Shown here: positions 46,706 to 59,299 of the stretch, one piece after another
Numbering within the stretch: position 1 is the first letter of the stretch
Layout of the letters: every line of letters begins with the position of its first letter
Assembly (NCBI GenBank): GCA_963693085.1
Contig: OY856412.1
Span: 346,204,457 to 346,268,456 of the forward strand
Source of the DNA: Alisma plantago-aquatica
Taxonomy: Eukaryota; Streptophyta; Magnoliopsida; Alismatales; Alismataceae
DNA: 64,000 nt
Direction of reading: 5' to 3'
Made by a program: the position numbers and the translations under genes
Notes under the pieces: generated by a model
What the model was told of the DNA's origin: nothing
Databases searched by the model: none
The model's input: the letters and a program-made list of their open reading frames with translations, nothing else

Positions 46706-48960
46706 ATGGCTATCCATGAGTATGATGATCATGATGATGATTACCATGAGGGTGAGGCGTCACGTCACAATGTAAGTTTCACAATATATCTAGCTATATA
46801 TATGTCCATTTATAAGTTATATCCTATATGTGTTTTTTTTCAATTTTTAGGTTGAGGATGTACCCCCTAAAAGACTTATGGCACTTGATGAGCAGCGTAA
46901 AAAAATTGAAACAATTAGGGGCATCACTATGATGAACAAGTTACTACAACAAAGGGGCAATGGGCAAAAATTGGTTGTGTATATTGATCATGCAGGAAAT
47001 TTAGTTGGAAAGAACTGCAGCTCGTTTGTTTCATATCTTGGGGTTCTTACTCATAGCCATTGTTGTGTAAATGTAGAATTTTGGCATAAAGTTTCTAAAG
47101 GGAAGAAAGACTTAGTATGGAAACAACTATGTGTGAGATATTATCATTTGAATTTTATTTTTTAAGTTATTTATAATTCTATTTTTTAGAAAACTCTAAT
47201 AAATATATGAAATTTTTAAGAGTATATTTGAGTTGGATGATAACCTATATCATAAAAAGGTGATGCAACACTGTGGGAGTGTCCTAAGGAACTATAGGAC
47301 AACTCTTAATCGAGAATACATATGAGAGGCTGATAAGTGGAAAAAGTGAGCCCTTGAGAAATGGAACTACCTGGACCTGACTGAGTTGGAGGTGTTTTTT
47401 GCCAAGAGAAATATTGATGAATTCAAGGTATTAAGTGTCACTAATAATTTAATTAATATACATTCTAATGAATTCACTTATTTACGGTTGACCTTTATTG
47501 TTACTAACCAATTCAATGTCATTACTAACAAGGCTATGAGCGATGCTCAAACATCAAGGTGTGCATTGAATGTGCAGGACCACACCATGGGTCCAGGTGG
47601 CTATGCAGCCCTTCTCAAAAAACTACAGACGTCTTCCATTCAGTAGCCTACTGCTCCTGCTGCTGAGATTGTTGAGTCCTCTACTACTCCACACTTCTGC
47701 ATTGCCATGATGTGTGGATAGATGGGAGGCAAAACAAAAAAGGAGATCTAACCAACCCCACAACTACTGAGGCAGTTGCAAAAATGGTAAAATTCAACTC
47801 TTTGGGCAATTAGTATTGATGATTGTTATGTTTACTTACCAATTTTTATTGATGATGATTAGCGGGAGCTTCACGAGCAAGCGAAGCCAAGCTAGTTCAT
47901 CCCTGAGGATACAAGTGATGAATTGACAGTTTCTCTCGAGCATACTTGATGTGTTAGGGATGTAGGCACTGGTGTGGGCCTAAGAGCGTTCTTTGGTCCA
48001 TCGTAGCACAAACATGTCCAAAAGGGGGATTTTCAAAAGATGAGGTAACCTATTCTTTTTTAAGAATATTATTGCAAAGGGAATTCAGGAATCAAAAAGC
48101 ATATCTTTTGTCCATGTATAGGTAGATGAGTTAATTGATAAGAGAGTCTAGGAAGCAATGAGCAAGTGTAAGGCATCTCAGGTTGCCACTCAGACATTAC
48201 ATGTGGTGTGCCGCTCTTCCCCTATGATAGAGGTGGTTGGGAGTGATCATGTAGAGGTGGTTGGGAGTAATCTTATAGAACCACCACCTACCACATCCAC
48301 TGTAAGTATTTTTATGACATAATATCCAATCTTTTAAAGATGATATGTTTATGTATATATATAACATACTTCATATAAATTTGTAGGGGTTGAGGACATG
48401 TCGTCTAAAATTGAAAGAATCTGTCATTGTATAGGGAGAGGCTTACCCACGCCTTCTAGGGCACACAATTCATGGCACTCCAGTAGCTGATGGTGTGGTT
48501 CGTGTGAGCCCAAGGCTTGTCTTCCACACTTGGAGGCAGCATCCATTGCCATATACCCACCTAGATGTTGACATGCTTGGTGAAGCAGAAGGCAAAGTGG
48601 TCTTGTAGCCCAAATCGGGAGTCACCTATATATATTGATCATGTATGGTACATTTACATTACATTAATGATATATGTATATACATGACAATTGATATGAA
48701 ATTATATATGCATGACAAAGGGAAGAAACCCACTACAGCTCATCCTCCTCCACCACCACCTCCACCTCTTACTCAAGTACCTAGTTAGCTTCCAAATAAC
48801 CTATACAACTCTATGGGTCATCAATGCAGGGGTATTGAAATATGGATAGGTGAACATTTTGAGACTTCACCTATTGTGGTTTCTATGGAGGAGGATGCTA
48901 TAGGCCAATGATATGATAATAATATATTCTATAAGATATTTTGGAATTGTTTCGGTATGC
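46706..48960 (+). pseudogene. CACTA-1 Transposase_24/TNPA-like gene
   Basis: A multi-exon plus-strand gene. An acidic first exon (46706-46771, MAIHEYDDHDDDYHEGE) ends in GTAAGT. The second exon (46851 to about 47132) has RGITMMNKLLQQRG, VVYIDHAGNLVG and SFVSYLGVLTHS, typical of plant En/Spm Transposase_24 proteins. Later exons read VLRNYRTTLNREYI, HTMGPGGYAALLKKLQ (about 47580-47640), EDTSDELTVSLEHT, VRDVGTGVGLRAFFGP and GEAYPRLLGHTIHGTPVADG (about 48440-48490), then a Pro-rich stretch near 48745. Stops (for example near 47322, 47346, 47644 and 47950) show decay. In this family the product binds subterminal repeats and helps transposition or demethylates element ends. That role is inferred from relatives. 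Confidence 0.8.
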
Positions 48961-49003
48961 TTGGCTGAATTCATTTATGATAGAACTATGGATATGGAGA
49001 GAT

Positions 49004-49450
<447 letters not shown>

Positions 49451-49499
49451 TTTTATATATGGTGATCTATTTTCTTATATATTAATGCATACATAATAT

Positions 49500-50490
49500 A
49501 TGTTTTGCAGCCACAAATATAGGTTCTATAAAGATTTTTGAATGACTCATGTGGGATTTCTAGTTCCATCCTTGGTCAGTCTTGTAAATGAAGATCCTAC
49601 ATCAGTTATCTTATAGTGCTCTATCGCTTTTAAATATTTCGGTGAAAAGAAAAAAGTGTGATAATAGCTCCATATAATATTTGGTAAGTTTACTTTGCTT
49701 ATATTTTTGACTTAAAAATTATATTTCATTGTGGATATTGAGTCATATATTTTTTACTTTCCTATCACTAGAGATAAGAATTGGGACTTACTAGTTGTTG
49801 TGCCCGAGACGATGACTATTTATTATCAAGATTCTAAGGGGAACAAGTTAGACCGTTCATGACACGATTTGAAAAAGCCATTATATACGTGAGAAAATTT
49901 TTATATTTATATCCATTAACATTTATTATTACATGACTATTTACTAATGCAATTCAATGTGTTACATTAATGTGTAGGGTTTTAAAAGCTTTCAAAAATG
50001 CAAGAGGAAACATGGACAAGAAAATTGGAAGAATGTTGATGTAGTTTCCTGACTCCAATGTATATTTTATTTATATGAATTATGCATATTTTCATTTATT
50101 AACATTTTGTATGTTAAAATTTATAGTGTGTTGTACAAAACAACGGTTGGGCATGTGCGTACTATGTGATGCAGTATATGGAAATGATTGTCAGATATGC
50201 TGCTGAAGATATTGAAAACATACAACATGTAATATATAGTCTTGATCATCATAAGTATATATAGTCTCATTAGATAATATGAAAATATAAAACTTATTAA
50301 TTATATATATAAGTCATTCTCTTTGTAGGTGTTTAAACTAGCGACTTAATATAGGAGAAAAGCTATTAGATGTATGTATGCCTTATACGATTAAGCAATT
50401 AGATGACATAAGAGAACAATGGCCAAACACCTTTGAAAGGGAGGCAACTTTTTATTATGATTGGGGTACTGATGATAAAAAATGACATTT
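49500..50490 (+). pseudogene. Ulp1-like (C48) cysteine protease region of CACTA-1
   Basis: Exons separated by short introns show a Ulp1-type papain-like fold. NWDLLVVVPETMTIYYQDS (49779-49835) aligns with the His/Asp part of the catalytic site, the His being Asn here. A continuation near 49985-50040 reads SFQKCKRKHGQENWKNVDV, and the Cys segment NNGWACAYYVMQYMEMIV lies at about 50140-50190 (Cys codon 50154-50156). Near 50398-50465 is LDDIREQWPNTFEREATFYY, the usual C-terminus. A TGA (about 49860) follows the Asp. Ulp1-like domains are common in plant CACTA and MULE elements, and their role there is unclear. With the catalytic His missing and a stop inside, this one would be inactive. Confidence 0.75.
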
Positions 50491-50935
50491 CTAAACTTTG
50501 GAGTCATTATTTTTGCTTATATGTGGTGCTTATATATATATATTTATGAATAACTTTTTTGTGAATTTTCTTGTTGAAATTTGATCTATATACATGTGTG
50601 TGAATGTGAACATGAATGAATGAATATGCCTCTACATGTGTGTGAATGTGAAAATGGATGAAATGAATGGAACTACATGTTTCTACATGTGTGTGAATGT
50701 GAAAATGGATGAATGAATGGAATTATAGGTTTCTATATATGTGTGAATCATGTGAATGAATTAATTGTGTTTCTACATGTGTGTGAATCACATGATGTAT
50801 ATATATAGTCTTGATCATCTTCTTATTGTAGGTTTGTGACATCTTGTTAGGCTGAAATCATAGGATGATGTAAACCTACAGTTCTAAATTGAACTGCAGG
50901 TTCTGCAACTTGTTGATCAATTGAACAGCAGGCAT
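50491..50935. other. CACTA-1 3' spacer with ATGTGTGTGAATGTGAA repeats
   Basis: A short tandem repeat (CTACATGTGTGTGAATGTGAA with GAATGAATGGA variants) recurs four to five times at 50590-50790. No gene is seen. Confidence 0.6.
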
Positions 50936-51435
50936 GCAATATGGTATTAAAAAAAGACACTTAGTCGTTGGTTATTTATAATAACTGACAATGAAGATAT
51001 ACGTCATCAGTTGTCTATAAGAAACTGAAGACTATATCCAAACCCAGGCCTTTTTTTTTAGTATGGAGATAGGCGTCGATTTATTAACTCATAACCGACG
51101 ACAATTTGTAGGTATATTGTTATTTTTATCCTGCACCGATGACTATGAACAAAACAGTTTTTTATTTGGAAAGGGAGTTAGTCATCGGTTTTTACATAAA
51201 TAGCCGACGACAATGAGCTGAGATAGGTGTTGGTTTTGTTTAAATAACCGACAACTATAGATCCTACCAGTGTCGGTTCTTTTTCAATTGCAATCAGGGT
51301 TGGCTCTATGTCATCGGTTTTCCAACCGACATTGTTAACTTCTACCTTTATTGTCACCCCCTTGAGTCTCTCTGCTTTGTAATCGACGTTAAAAGGTCAT
51401 TTTAACTCATATTAAAGGTAGTATATGTACTAGTG
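50936..51435. repeat. CACTA-1 right subterminal repeat region
   Basis: Facing arms such as GTCGATTTATTAACTC with AACCGACGAC (51075-51102), CATCGGTTTTTACATAAATA with GCCGACGAC (51184-51212) and CGGTTTTCCAACCGACA (about 51316-51332) mirror the left array at 3180-3900. Confidence 0.8.
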
Positions 51436-51960
51436 AGTGGTCCTAGATGTTACACTCCAATAGATAATGACAGCATGACCACATCATCTTCAACGACACT
51501 TCCCATCATAGCCATAATATTTGAGTCGTGCATACCTCCCACTTCTTTGAAGCCAACCTTGTACATGACGGTCCATGCATCAGGGGCAATCCCGGCGGTG
51601 ATCCCTCTTACACTGCCCTATAAGCTGACATCAGGGACGAACCGCCCGGTGGCAGTGTCTGCCGTGTGGGTTCTGTGTTCATCATCGGCGAAGGGCTCTG
51701 GCCTCCTGGATTTATTCTGGTTGTCAAATAACCTTGCTCTGATGAGCTTGTTATTGCAGAGTGAGGTGTTGTGGAAGTCACACTTGCCCTTCCACCTCTG
51801 TGGGGGTGGTTCCATGCCCACATCGTTGAACAAAAGATGGGTCGGATCTATACATGTGTCTACTACTTCGAAGATGACACACATGTCTTCTTCAATGGTC
51901 ATTGAAGAGATGACACCATTCATGCTATTGTGCTAACTGACAGTTACTGATCGTGTTCTC
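51436..51960 (-). pseudogene. Subtilisin-like protease pseudogene, N-terminal half
   Basis: On the minus strand a short leader, MNGVISSMTIEEDM, resembles the end of an I9 propeptide. It is joined directly to the catalytic Asp region VVDTCIDPTHLLF (about 51870; the usual DTG is DTC). The family's EPPPQRWKGKCDF and CNNKLIRARLFD follow, then the catalytic His region DDEHRTHTADTATGRF (usual HGTH is HRTH). A frameshift near 51615 precedes GIAPDAWTVMYKVGF and SVVEDDVVMLSLSIGV, then a TAA near 51451. The signal peptide and most of the propeptide are missing. The gene is cut at 51436 by CACTA-1 and continues at 3162. This copy cannot be functional. Confidence 0.88.
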
Positions 51961-52134
51961 TTCCTTGATTGATTTCTCTACATTTTGGGAAAAATATGAT
52001 AGTGGGTCTATTTTGAAAGGATAGCCACCCTTGTGATGTTGTTGCCATATGTTATCTCATGACCATCTTCTCTCTAAGTTTCTGGGAAACTTGCTTCCCC
52101 TATTTTTGGTTTTTTTGGCCGGTTGAGTCAATTA

Positions 52135-52150
52135 CCTTGTATTTAAGGGG
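52135..52150 (-). promoter_or_regulatory. TATA-like box of subtilase copy 3
   Basis: The minus strand reads CCCCTTAAATACAAGG. The same motif is kept in the duplicated promoter at 62657-62672 (CCCCTTAAATACAGGG), about 170-210 bp upstream of the first coding remnant in both copies. Conservation between copies supports a promoter element. Confidence 0.5.
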
Positions 52151-52479
52151 TTCCAACCCCCATAGCATTGTGGTTATGGGACACCTTTGGTGATCCCTAG
52201 GGATGGAAAATCTCCCCATAAACCCATAACCCAACAAACTCAATGCATTTGCACCCAATTTAAAGTAGGTATGATGGGTCCCGACTCGCATGTTAGGTTT
52301 ACATGGGGAGGGTTGATCTGGGTTTGGTGACATGTGTCCCCCCATCTCTCCCCACGATTCCCCATTTGTTAGATCAAGACTTAAAATGCACTACCACAGG
52401 AGTCCTCATACTCCACGGACTCTAGAATACTCCACGGTTAGTTGGGATTTCTTCAGACGGCTTTTGATTAGTCCACACC

Positions 52480-54720
52480 CTTTAATATCCGGCCCAATTC
52501 CCCCTTCACGCCTTTTCCCTTCACGCCTTTTGCTCTTACGCCAATTCCCCCTTCACACCTTTTCCCTTCACGCGCCGAAGCCTTCCCCCTTCACGCCTCT
52601 TGCTCTTTCGGACTGGCCCTCTCTCTCGCTCGATCGGGAACGACTCTGCACAAGGTGCCGCCAGAGTCTTCCTTTCCGGCGAACCCAAGCATGAAAGCAA
52701 GCCCTCATCGTGAGCTACTGCAACCTCCGGTGGCTAAACCCAGACTCTGCGGACCTCCTTGACACCACAAGTCTTGCTCCCACCTCCAGAGCTCCTCCCC
52801 CCTATGGCGCCACTGCTTGCACCTGCAGTGGCGGAAAAGGAAGAGGCAAAAAGCCTCCAGGCCATCAGACTTTGATCGGAAGGTACCTTTTTCTCCGAGA
52901 TATCTTTATTGTCGTCGTTCGTGTAATCCTGGTTCTGTTTACCTGAATCTGTTTCCATCCTTGTCGCGCCACCAACTCGAGCAGTTGAAAATATGTTGTG
53001 TGTTCCTTTTCATCCGTTTGGTTGAGCGTAGGAGGAACCCGCACCCTGGAAACAAACCACACAGTATTTTCCAACTCTACAGAAAATTGAGAAAACCAAC
53101 CGAAAGCATTTTGGGCGCGGTTCATTTTCAACCATACTGCTACAGACTGCCTGCCATATCTACTAACTTACCGGCATCTTCATTCCACCCCGCTCCTACT
53201 TGATTTTAATATTTGATCCATGCCAACAATGTTTCCTGGACCAGCAGACGTCATCTCTATTTGTCTTCGTCGTCCGTAAACAACATGGAACCAAACCCTT
53301 GCGTTGCAGTTTTAATTCCAGACATTTGATTTCTTGTTTTCATATTCGTGATGAGTCTTGCAATTACACAGAACCAGACGAGCCCTTAGGGTGTACCCAG
53401 CATCCCCTTGTATGTGAAGTTCTGGCCAACTCGTTGTAGGTTAATCTACATTACTGAGTGCATAGGTTGTCCTCGTGGTCTTCCCACAGTGTAATGATTT
53501 CGATCGCTTCTGTTAACATCTAGGGTCCATCATTCCTCCCTGATCGCATGTAGTCAGATTCACTGCTCCCGTTTTCAAAGGGAGCATGATGTTCCTTATT
53601 TAACCATCATACATTTATGCATACCGGCAGATTAATTTCACTGTCATTGATTAGGAGGCACTATTTCTAGCAAGGAGTAGCCTAGTCCTTCCACGACTGG
53701 GACTAGGGACCAACAAATCTGCTGGCAGTTGTGCTGTTTGGCTGCTGCTAGGTGACGTCCTCCTATAGGGGTGCATCCTAAATAAATAGTCAGATTTCTA
53801 TTCTACAGTTTCTTGAGGATTTATCCATTATCGGTACTTATTTGGCCAAAAGTCATCTCGTCATTAGTGTTAAGCAGATAGTATAGTTTACACCGTGGAA
53901 GGTATGCCCTTTTCCAGTTATCGGTGGCTATGTGAAAAGGAACTAACGTTGTCCATAGAATTAATATGTGTTTTATAATCTCATCATCTAGTATTCTTTC
54001 AATGTCGAGGAAGTAATACGTGATTCATATCCCCTACAACTTGGTTGACAATCACTATTTTATAAACTTAACAACGACATGTATTGGTAAAACCCATCAC
54101 TACCGTAAGACTTTGTTTGGACCACAATTTCAAATAAATGCACGGTTATATTTTGATTAGATTTTAAAGCATTTTACAATTTAATTGGTGTAAACTTGAT
54201 AAGTTATTAACTATGTATACTCACAACAGGGTGTTGATTGGAATCGAAAAGTTACAAAGCAGATTTGTTCTTGGTGTACTTTTGAGAAGAATCTTGTCAT
54301 AGGCTCATACATCCCGATGCGTACTTCATCTTCCAGTAAGTGCTCTAACTTTTCTTCTTCCAATATACAACTAACATCAACTACAATAATCATTTTAAAT
54401 TTCACCGTCATTGACTGTTATAAGGTGCTAATACTTATTGATCAATTTTCATGTATGACTTCACATATGCCCTGATCTAGACGAGTGTTAATGGCTTGTA
54501 TTTATCCTTCATGTTTTATCCTATGTCTTGCATAAAAAATTGAGAAAAAATATGAAGATAAAACATGTATTTAATATAAATATAGGTAACCATATTGTTT
54601 GAATTAGAAACACATTTTGATGAAATTTTTAATTTTTTGTTTATTCAGAAAGTAGTATTAGTTGTGACAATATAAATCGACCTCTTCCTAAAACATATCT
54701 TTTTATGTTAGGCTTCGACT
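52480..54720 (+). other. CACTA-3 5' region, no recognised protein
   Basis: A pyrimidine-rich segment with CTTCACGCCTTTTCCC repeats (about 52505-52600) and a GC-richer block (52620-52880) end in a plausible splice donor (GATCGGAAG|GTACC). AT-rich, intron-like DNA follows to the transposase-associated exon. It probably contains the promoter and 5' UTR. The ORFs at 52332-52946 show no domain. Confidence 0.45.
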
Positions 54721-55529
54721 ATGGACAATCAATATTTTATCGACAGAACATGGATGTATAAGCCAAAAACAAGATTTGATCGTCGTCGGGATAATGATTT
54801 TATTGACGGGATAGATTTCTTTATGAAATTTGCCTCAAATAATGTCAAGACGAGAATGATGCTTTGTCCATGTATGAAATGTGAGAATAGGTTAGAGAGT
54901 TAAGGAGGCAACAACTCATTCCAGAAAGGATCAAGTATTTATCTGAAGGACCTTCAATTAAAGCATTTTCTTATCATGGTTATTGTGTCAATGGATATAA
55001 ATTTGAACCAAATTATATAGAGTGCAGCCGTGTAACACAAAACAGTGGGGTTGCAACTGTTGGACCAGGTGACATCTTATATTATGGGGTTTTATTGGCT
55101 ATATATGAAGTTCAATTCTAACATTTAGATCCATACTATCTTTTTAAGTGTTTGTGGTATGATAGTGATGATGGAGTTGGAGTTACAAGGGGTTATCTTA
55201 ACTTCACCATTGTTGATACAACCAAACTTGCATTTTACGATGAGCCTTTTATATTCCCTGAACAAGCAAAACAAGTTTTCTATTCTGCTGATCCTGAAGA
55301 TGGAAATTTAAATGTAGCTTGCTCTTGAATTGCTAGAGACACATATGACATTCCCATCAATGTTGCCTCTTTTGATACGAATATATCAGATGAAGAAATT
55401 CTAATAGAAAGTGTGTCAGATGACGATATAGATCTTTGGGTAAGAACAGATGTAGATCCTGAAATGAATCAAGTAGATGAAAACATTATAACTAAGTGTA
55501 CGAACAAAAGAAAACATATTCAATTTATG
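54721..55529 (+). pseudogene. CACTA-3 transposase remnant: associated domain plus DUF4216
   Basis: It begins MDNQYFIDRTWMYKPKTRFD with a transposase-associated zinc segment LCPCMKCENR (54721-54903). A change of frame leads directly into the sequence that normally follows DUF4218 (FSYHGYCVNGYKFEPNYIE, about 54960-55020). DUF4216 follows (DILYYGVLLAIYEV, YLFKCLWYD, YDEPFIFPEQAKQVFYSAD, 55070-55300), and then an acidic tail and KRKHIQFM before a GTAAGA donor (55530). Stops near 55120 and 55327 are seen. The DDE-containing Transposase_21 core is absent, so this element cannot supply its own transposase. Confidence 0.82.
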
Positions 55530-55691
55530 GTAAGAATTATCATTCTTTTTAATACATTTTGATCATATATATCTTCCTTCATATCACTCAAGTATATTCT
55601 CTCACTTTATCTTTTGTGTCCTGTAGGAAACTGCCTCCTAAGCGTATTTCTGTGAATAATATTTTGTTAATTTTCAATATATGAAATGCAG

Positions 55692-57484
55692 GAAATGGAA
55701 AGACACAAGTGAATGCTTCGACAGAAATCACAAGACATGGGCAGAATAGGCCATCAAGTGGAGGTAATTGTTACAAATAGAATAACCTTTCATACTAGAT
55801 ATATAGAGATGATGTATATTTTATTTCTCAAATGTGATATTCAGTGAATCTTCAAGGCCAAGTTCATTCTCAAAAGAAAAATTCAGACCTGGAGCAAACC
55901 TTACAAAATATGAAAGGTACCAATTTCTGTTAAAAGTAGTGCCTTAGATCAATGCATGTTAATTTTCAATATATGAAATGTAGGAAATGGAAAGACACAA
56001 GTGAATGCTTCGACAAAAATCACAAGACATGGGCAGAATAGGCCATCAAGTGGAGGTAATTGTTACAAGTAGAATAACCTTTCATACTAGATATATAGAG
56101 ATGATGTATATTTTATTTCTCAAATGTGATATCCAGTGAATCTTCAAGGACAAGTTCATTCTCAAAAGAAAAATTTAGACCTAGAGCAAACCTTGAAAAA
56201 TATGAAAGGTACCAATTTCTGTTAAAAGTAGTGTCTTAGATCAATGCATGTTAGTTTTCAATATATGAAATGCAGGAAATGGCAAGACACAAGTGAATGC
56301 TTTGACAGAAATCACAAGACATGGGATGGATAGACCATCAAGTGGAGGTAATTGTTACAAGTAGAATAACCTTTCATACTAGATATATAGAGATGATGTA
56401 TATTTTATTTCTCAAATGTGATATCCAGTGAATCTTCAAGGCCAAGTTCATTCTCAAAAGAAAATTTCAGACCTAGAGCAAACCTTGCAAAACATGAAAG
56501 GTACTAATTCTTGTTAAAAGTAGTGTCTTAGATCAATGCATGTTAATTTTCAATATATGAAATGCAGGAAATGGCAAGACACAAGTGAATGCTTCGACAG
56601 AAATCACAAGACATGGGCTAGATAGACCATCAAGTGGAGGTAATTGTTACAAGTAGAATAACCTTTCATACTAGATATACAGAGATGATGTATTATTTAT
56701 TTCTCAAATGTGATATCCAGTGAATCGTCAAAGTCAAGTTAATTCTCAAAAGAAAAATTCAGATCTAGAGCAAAATTTTCTCAATGGGATATCTAGAAAT
56801 GAGCATGGCGCAAAGCACATTGGAGGTACAAATTATATGAAAAAAATGATATTTCTTAGCTAATATTTTATTTAGACATTTACATACTTTCATTACGTCA
56901 ACTCTAGGAAATGAACAGAGGCAAGTGTGTACTACAACTCCAGTTATAGGTGTTGAGAATATTAGACATCACAATGGAGGTACAAGACTTATTAATATTG
57001 ATATAGTCATTATATGGACTCACATTATATCAATTAATTCATATTGATGTTCATTTACTCACATTATATGAATTATAGTGAATAAAAAGAGAAAAGTGCC
57101 TATCTCAACTGCAGTTACCGAGAATGAGCATATTAGACATCACAATGGAGGTATAAACTTTATCAATAATGATGTGATTGTTATCAAATAATTCATATTG
57201 ATGTTTATTTACCTATCTTATATAAGTTCTAGTGAATGAAAAGAGAAAAGTATGTACCTCAACTCTAGCAGGGAATGAACAAAGGCACGCGGGTAGCACA
57301 ACTTTGGGAAATGACAATGGTAGACAAAACATGGGAGGTATACTATTTTATGATAAAGTTAGATTTGTTATCAAATAGTTGATGTTGATGTTTATTTACT
57401 TTTACTTTGCAATTCTAGGAAATGAACAGAGGCAAATGCGTACCACAACTCTAGAAAATGAAAATGATAGACAACATATGGGAG
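55692..57484 (+). repeat. Ladder of twelve symmetric phase-1 exons
   Basis: Twelve exon-like blocks, each after an AG acceptor and before a GT donor, all with phase-1 boundaries: 55692-55763, 55845-55916, 55984-56055, 56137-56208, 56276-56347, 56429-56500, 56568-56639, 56721-56825, 56908-56979, 57079-57150, 57233-57337 and 57419-57484. Nine are exactly 72 nt, two 105 nt and one 66 nt, all divisible by three and free of stops. The first eight alternate type A (GNGKTQVNASTEITRHG...) and type B (VNLQGQVHSQKKNSDLEQ...). The A-B pair with its introns repeats every ~292 bp. Later exons are older and more diverged (GNEQRQVCTTTPV, VNKKRKVPISTAV). Together they would encode a low-complexity, polar linker of about 308 residues before the TNPA-like domain. 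Confidence 0.82.
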
Positions 57485-57704
57485 GTACAATATTTGTGAT
57501 AAAGTAATATTGATGTTAATGTTTATTTTCTTTTATTATGTTGAGTATATATTTTCTTATTTTTCAACTATGATCAAAGCCATGATGTAGTTCATACAAA
57601 TTTAATAGAATCAATTGAGCATGATGCCACAGGTGTTGTATTTTTCTATGAATATTTTTCATTATCAAAATGAAAGTTAAATCACATTTTCTAAATATTT
57701 TTAG

Positions 57705-59290
57705 ATGTTATCATACCAAATGTTAACAAGAGAAGGATACGAGGTAGAATCAGTTCAAAGGCAGTGGCTCTAACATCCTCTCAGAAGCATAAATGCATTG
57801 TTCTCAATGATGGTAGAATTGCTGGACCAGGGAGATGCAGTTTGAGCAACTTTTTAGGAATATTAGCTCGTAATTCCTCTTTATTTCCGATACATAAGGA
57901 GTGGGGACAAGATCATGAATCGGCAATTGAAATGGTTATGACTAATGTTCTAGTAAGTGTTCTACCTCAAGATGCTTTTCTATTTTTATTTTTATCCAAC
58001 TAAAATAGCAAAATACTTTTAATATTATTGTTTACATATATATTACATTTTATCGATGCAGCGTGACTTTGAATTTTTCAATATGGATGATACAAAAGTG
58101 ACTTCTTATGATGAAGTAACTACTTTTGTCCAAAAGACGATCAATCAACAATTGTGTGATTTTCGTAAGGATCTAAAACGTAGGTTAAATCCTAATATTC
58201 CCATTGTTGAACAAATGGAAACTATAGATGATCGAGTTCCACAAGAAAGTTGGGTATTACTTATAGATCTTTGGAATAGTCAATCAAAACAGGTAAAATT
58301 CAAAAAATGTATTGCATTGTCTTACTATGTTTTACCATTCATACTTATATCCAACTCATAAATTCACTTGATCATTGAGTAGCAAGAAGCGAGCATTAAT
58401 AAATGCAATCGAAGTATTTTACAAGCTACACACACAACTGGACCGATATCTTATGCTGAAAAACATTTGAATGTGGTAAGATTTCTAATATAATTTAGAA
58501 TAGTTAAAATAACTTATACTTTTTCATATGTTACATATGTATATGTTTTTTAGGAGAAAAATGATGGGAAAGTGACACTCCTGCAAACTTGGGTTGATGG
58601 TCATAAAAGGAATGGCGAATATATAGATGAAAAAACAAGAGTGATTTGTGTAAGTCTTTATATCATCATCTATATTCTTCTAAATTAAGAAAAATAACTC
58701 AGTATGTGAATTTACCTTATAGGAAAAGGTAATAGAAAGATGTATAGAATTAGGACTGGAGAATACAAATGATCCATTAATGTTTGGTCCTGTTGTGGAC
58801 TCTGTGTATGGGTCCCATAATAGAGGGTATGTGAGAGGAATAAGCGGAGGTATTACTAGAAGAAATTTAAAGAAGAAGAGGCTGGTAGAAAATTCAAATA
58901 GAAGTGTGACTAAAGCTTTGGAATCCTAGTTGCAAGAGAAAGACCATAAGAACAAAGAACAATATTGCCATATTAAAGAAAAAGAAAGTGAAATTGAGGA
59001 TTTACGAGCTCGGTTGAAGATATTAGAGTCACAGGTATTGTTTAATATTTAGAATCTTTTATAATTATATTAAATATTTAGATTTATTAAAATAAAAATT
59101 CTTTTTACATAGGTATTGCAGGACAATACAACAACTCTTGAATCTAGTTTTGAGGATGTACTAGAATCTTCAGTATGCTAGCTATCTTATTTTTCTATTT
59201 TTATATATCACTCTAGAATAATATTTTGATGTTGTTTTTCAATCATTGATACAGGAAGGAATGAATATTGATTCTCCTCATTTGGGTAAG
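57705..59290 (+). CDS. CACTA-3 TNPA-like (Ptta/Transposase_24-type) C-terminal exons
   Basis: Exons 57705-57952, 58062-58292, 58383-58475, 58554-58649, 58723-59034, about 59113-59173 and about 59255-59285 follow the exon ladder with consistent phase and GT/AG borders. The product has KHKCIVLNDGRIAGPGRCSL and SNFLGILARNSSLFPIH, typical of plant En/Spm TNPA/Ptta proteins. A conserved block runs TTGPISYAEKHLN, VTLLQTWVDGHKRNGEYIDE, NDPLMFGPVVDSVYGSHNRG. A charged coiled coil follows (KESEIEDLRARLKILESQV). A TAG at 58927-58929 cuts off the coiled coil, which is the only clear lesion. By family, this protein would bind subterminal repeats and assist transposition. The acceptor of the exon between 57484 and 57650 is uncertain. 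Confidence 0.78.
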
Positions 59291-59299
59291 ATTTACTTT

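Noticed and set aside
51433..51936. 167-codon plus-strand ORF
   Set aside because: It is the antisense shadow of the subtilase pseudogene on the minus strand.
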